DNA from: Earliella scabrosa
Taxonomy: Eukaryota; Basidiomycota; Agaricomycetes; Polyporales; Polyporaceae
Direction of reading: 5' to 3'
Length of the DNA stretch: 64,000 nucleotides
Assembly: GCA_022605405.1 (NCBI GenBank)
Contig: JABYQQ010000008.1
Span: 310,001 to 374,000 of the forward strand
Below, one piece after another: positions 62,746-64,000 of the stretch (position 1 is the first letter of the stretch; each line of letters opens with the position of its first letter). Under the pieces are notes generated by a model. The model was not told where the DNA came from, did no database searches, and saw only the letters and a list, made by a program, of their open reading frames with translations. The translations under genes and the position numbers were made by a program.

Positions 62746-63156
62746 TGTTGAACTCTGCGCAATAGCGCGAGTTTCTGTGACCGCATCAAGTCACAACTTT
62801 GCAGGAGGGTCACTAGCAGTGCGCTAGACCGACGCTCTAATTGACGCGCGGGGATCGCGCGCCATTCCCGAGTTATAAAATGTTTTTGCTTTTGCCCACT
62901 CCCAGGATTGAACTCTCGCACTTTTTGGGTGCTTTTGCCTTGTCATTTTTTTCGTTGATTTTCGGCGCCTTACTGCGCGCACAACTGTACAGTTCTGTCT
63001 CACGATGTAGCGCGCACTGCAAACTTCCCCGCTCTGGCGTCCTTAGACTTCACAGAGCTCGACCTAGGTGGGTGTTATTGTCATCTGCAATATATTAGAC
63101 TTCACAGAGCTCGACCTAGGCCATTGTGACTGCTCTGAGGTGCCCTGCAGCCAACA
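62746..63156 (+). repeat. LTR of the Copia family (plus orientation)
   Basis: 411 bp, begins TGTTGAACTCTGCGC and ends GCAGCCAACA. Inverted relative to the copy at 60492. The flanking 5-mers (CTATC and TGTAC) differ, so this is not a clean solo LTR. Confidence 0.8.
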
Positions 63157-63796
63157 TGTACCCGTCTGGGCAACATGGATGCCGCCCGAGACCTTTTGAA
63201 GACTTGGATCCCCACTCGTGTGTCGCTATCTCTCTCTGATAGGTTCATGCTTACTCTGTCTGCGAGCTCAGCTAACGTTCCAAACGAGTTATGATGTGTC
63301 TATCGGGGCACAGAAGCTGGACAGGTATATTCGTGCATTGCTACCATTGCTCAGTGTTGAACATTTCACAGCACATTCCGAACATCCTTGATGCTTGTGA
63401 CCGCATCCATTCCAGCATGGGTCCCTTCTCTTTCAGCGACCTGCACGTTAGGGATCTGGTGCTGGCCAAATGTACAGTTGTGTGGAACACCAACAGGACC
63501 TCTTCCTTTCATTTCCACACCATCTATGTCATTGCAATCAAACCCAGGGTCATCGTCATAGATTGATTTAGTAGCTTCTGCCATTCCGTGTGTTAGTCTT
63601 TGGGTGGCTTGTACCTGGGCCACCTGTGTTTTGCATCACCCCTTTGTTGTAATGGTATATATAAGTTCATTGTTCTGCTGCTTTGTCGCATTATCTACCA
63701 TGACGGACGATGATTAAACCTTCCTACAAATGGCCTTCCCAGAATATTGCTCATTACCATCTCACTCTACGTGGACGATGGACCCTATCATCTTCA
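63157..63796. other. unassigned 640 bp
   Basis: No coding frame recognised on either strand. A TATA-like GGTATATATAAG lies near 63654. Confidence 0.4.
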
Positions 63797-64000
63797 ACTT
63801 GGTTTGAAGTGGGCCATTTCTGGCAGGTACGATTGATGAGGATGGTGAAATCTGACAGTCTCAGATTAAATTAGAACTTACTATATATCAGAATACTCAT
63901 TATATATTCTCCTTTCCGTTGAAGTTTCTTCATGGGCATATTGATTACATTATCTTCATATATTGCAGATTCACCGTTCACCACTCCATCATGGAACCAT
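63797..64000 (-). pseudogene. second USP-like frame at a Helentron-like 3' end (5' part outside window)
   Basis: From the window edge the minus strand reads WFHDGVVNGESAIYEDNVI ... GEYIMSILIYSKF with a stop at 63871-63873, closely parallel to WYHDGIATKDQ ... GEYVMSLLVYTKL at 51628. Then CTCATCAATCGT and a tail with hairpin ACTT-CAAACC-AAGT (63810-63797). No disruption is visible in the 43 codons present. Confidence 0.7.

Noticed and set aside
60492..63156. Single DNA transposon with 415-bp TIRs
   Set aside because: The arms are LTRs (linked to a Copia polypurine tract); the left one has its own 5-bp duplication, so it is a separate solo LTR.

Overview
The window is eukaryotic and fits a filamentous basidiomycete, most likely an Agaricomycete. 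Genes are compact and GC-rich, with many 47-75 nt introns (GTRNGT donors, CTRAC-like branch sites, YAG acceptors). The protein families are fungal, and the right half is a nest of Helitron, Gypsy, Copia and Tad1-type LINE remnants. I know no way to name the species from this sequence alone. Exon boundaries were placed by hand from splice signals, reading phase and family motifs; every complete multi-exon model sums to a multiple of three.

Region 1 (1-27,467) is a gene-dense euchromatic block of 13 genes: a single-pass membrane protein (partial), the splicing factor CEF1/Cdc5, the ribosome-biogenesis factor NOC4, a Zn2Cys6 transcription factor, the nucleoporin NUP37, a 56-residue membrane micro-ORF 9 bp upstream of the UMP kinase URA6, a diacylglycerol/sphingoid-base kinase-like protein, an omega-amidase, a farnesylation-type DnaJ (Ydj1 class), a Rho GTPase (Rho4-like), the GPI-mannosyltransferase subunit PBN1/PIG-X, and a bifunctional PFK-2/FBPase-2. 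They are housekeeping genes and do not form one pathway. Several pairs are divergent and share a 145-400 bp promoter (CEF1/NOC4, NUP37/micro-ORF, DAG kinase/omega-amidase, PBN1/PFKFB). Two GC-AG introns, an 11-nt exon and a 21-nt exon stand out.

Region 2 (27,468-64,000) has no recognisable host gene. A Copia gag with a likely 5' LTR is followed by a Gypsy element. Its gag is split by an 18.7-kb AT-rich block (33,542-52,270) flanked by a 5-bp direct repeat TGGTC; removing the block rejoins the gag reading frame. The block is a nest of Helitron material: a decayed Rep/helicase element on the minus strand, remnants of a second on the plus strand, and at least six short non-autonomous copies. These share a 5' end ACGATTGATGAG and a subterminal 3' copy CTCATCAATCGT followed by a small hairpin, the asymmetric-inverted-repeat layout of Helentron/Helitron2 elements. 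Two copies of a USP-like protease reading frame end just before such 3' termini, which suggests it belongs to the autonomous partner. To the right lie the rest of the Gypsy pol (one nonsense codon, deleted integrase core), a truncated Copia on the minus strand with a stub of its 3' LTR, and two further copies of that LTR in opposite orientations around a Tad1-like LINE fragment. The window ends inside another USP-bearing element end.
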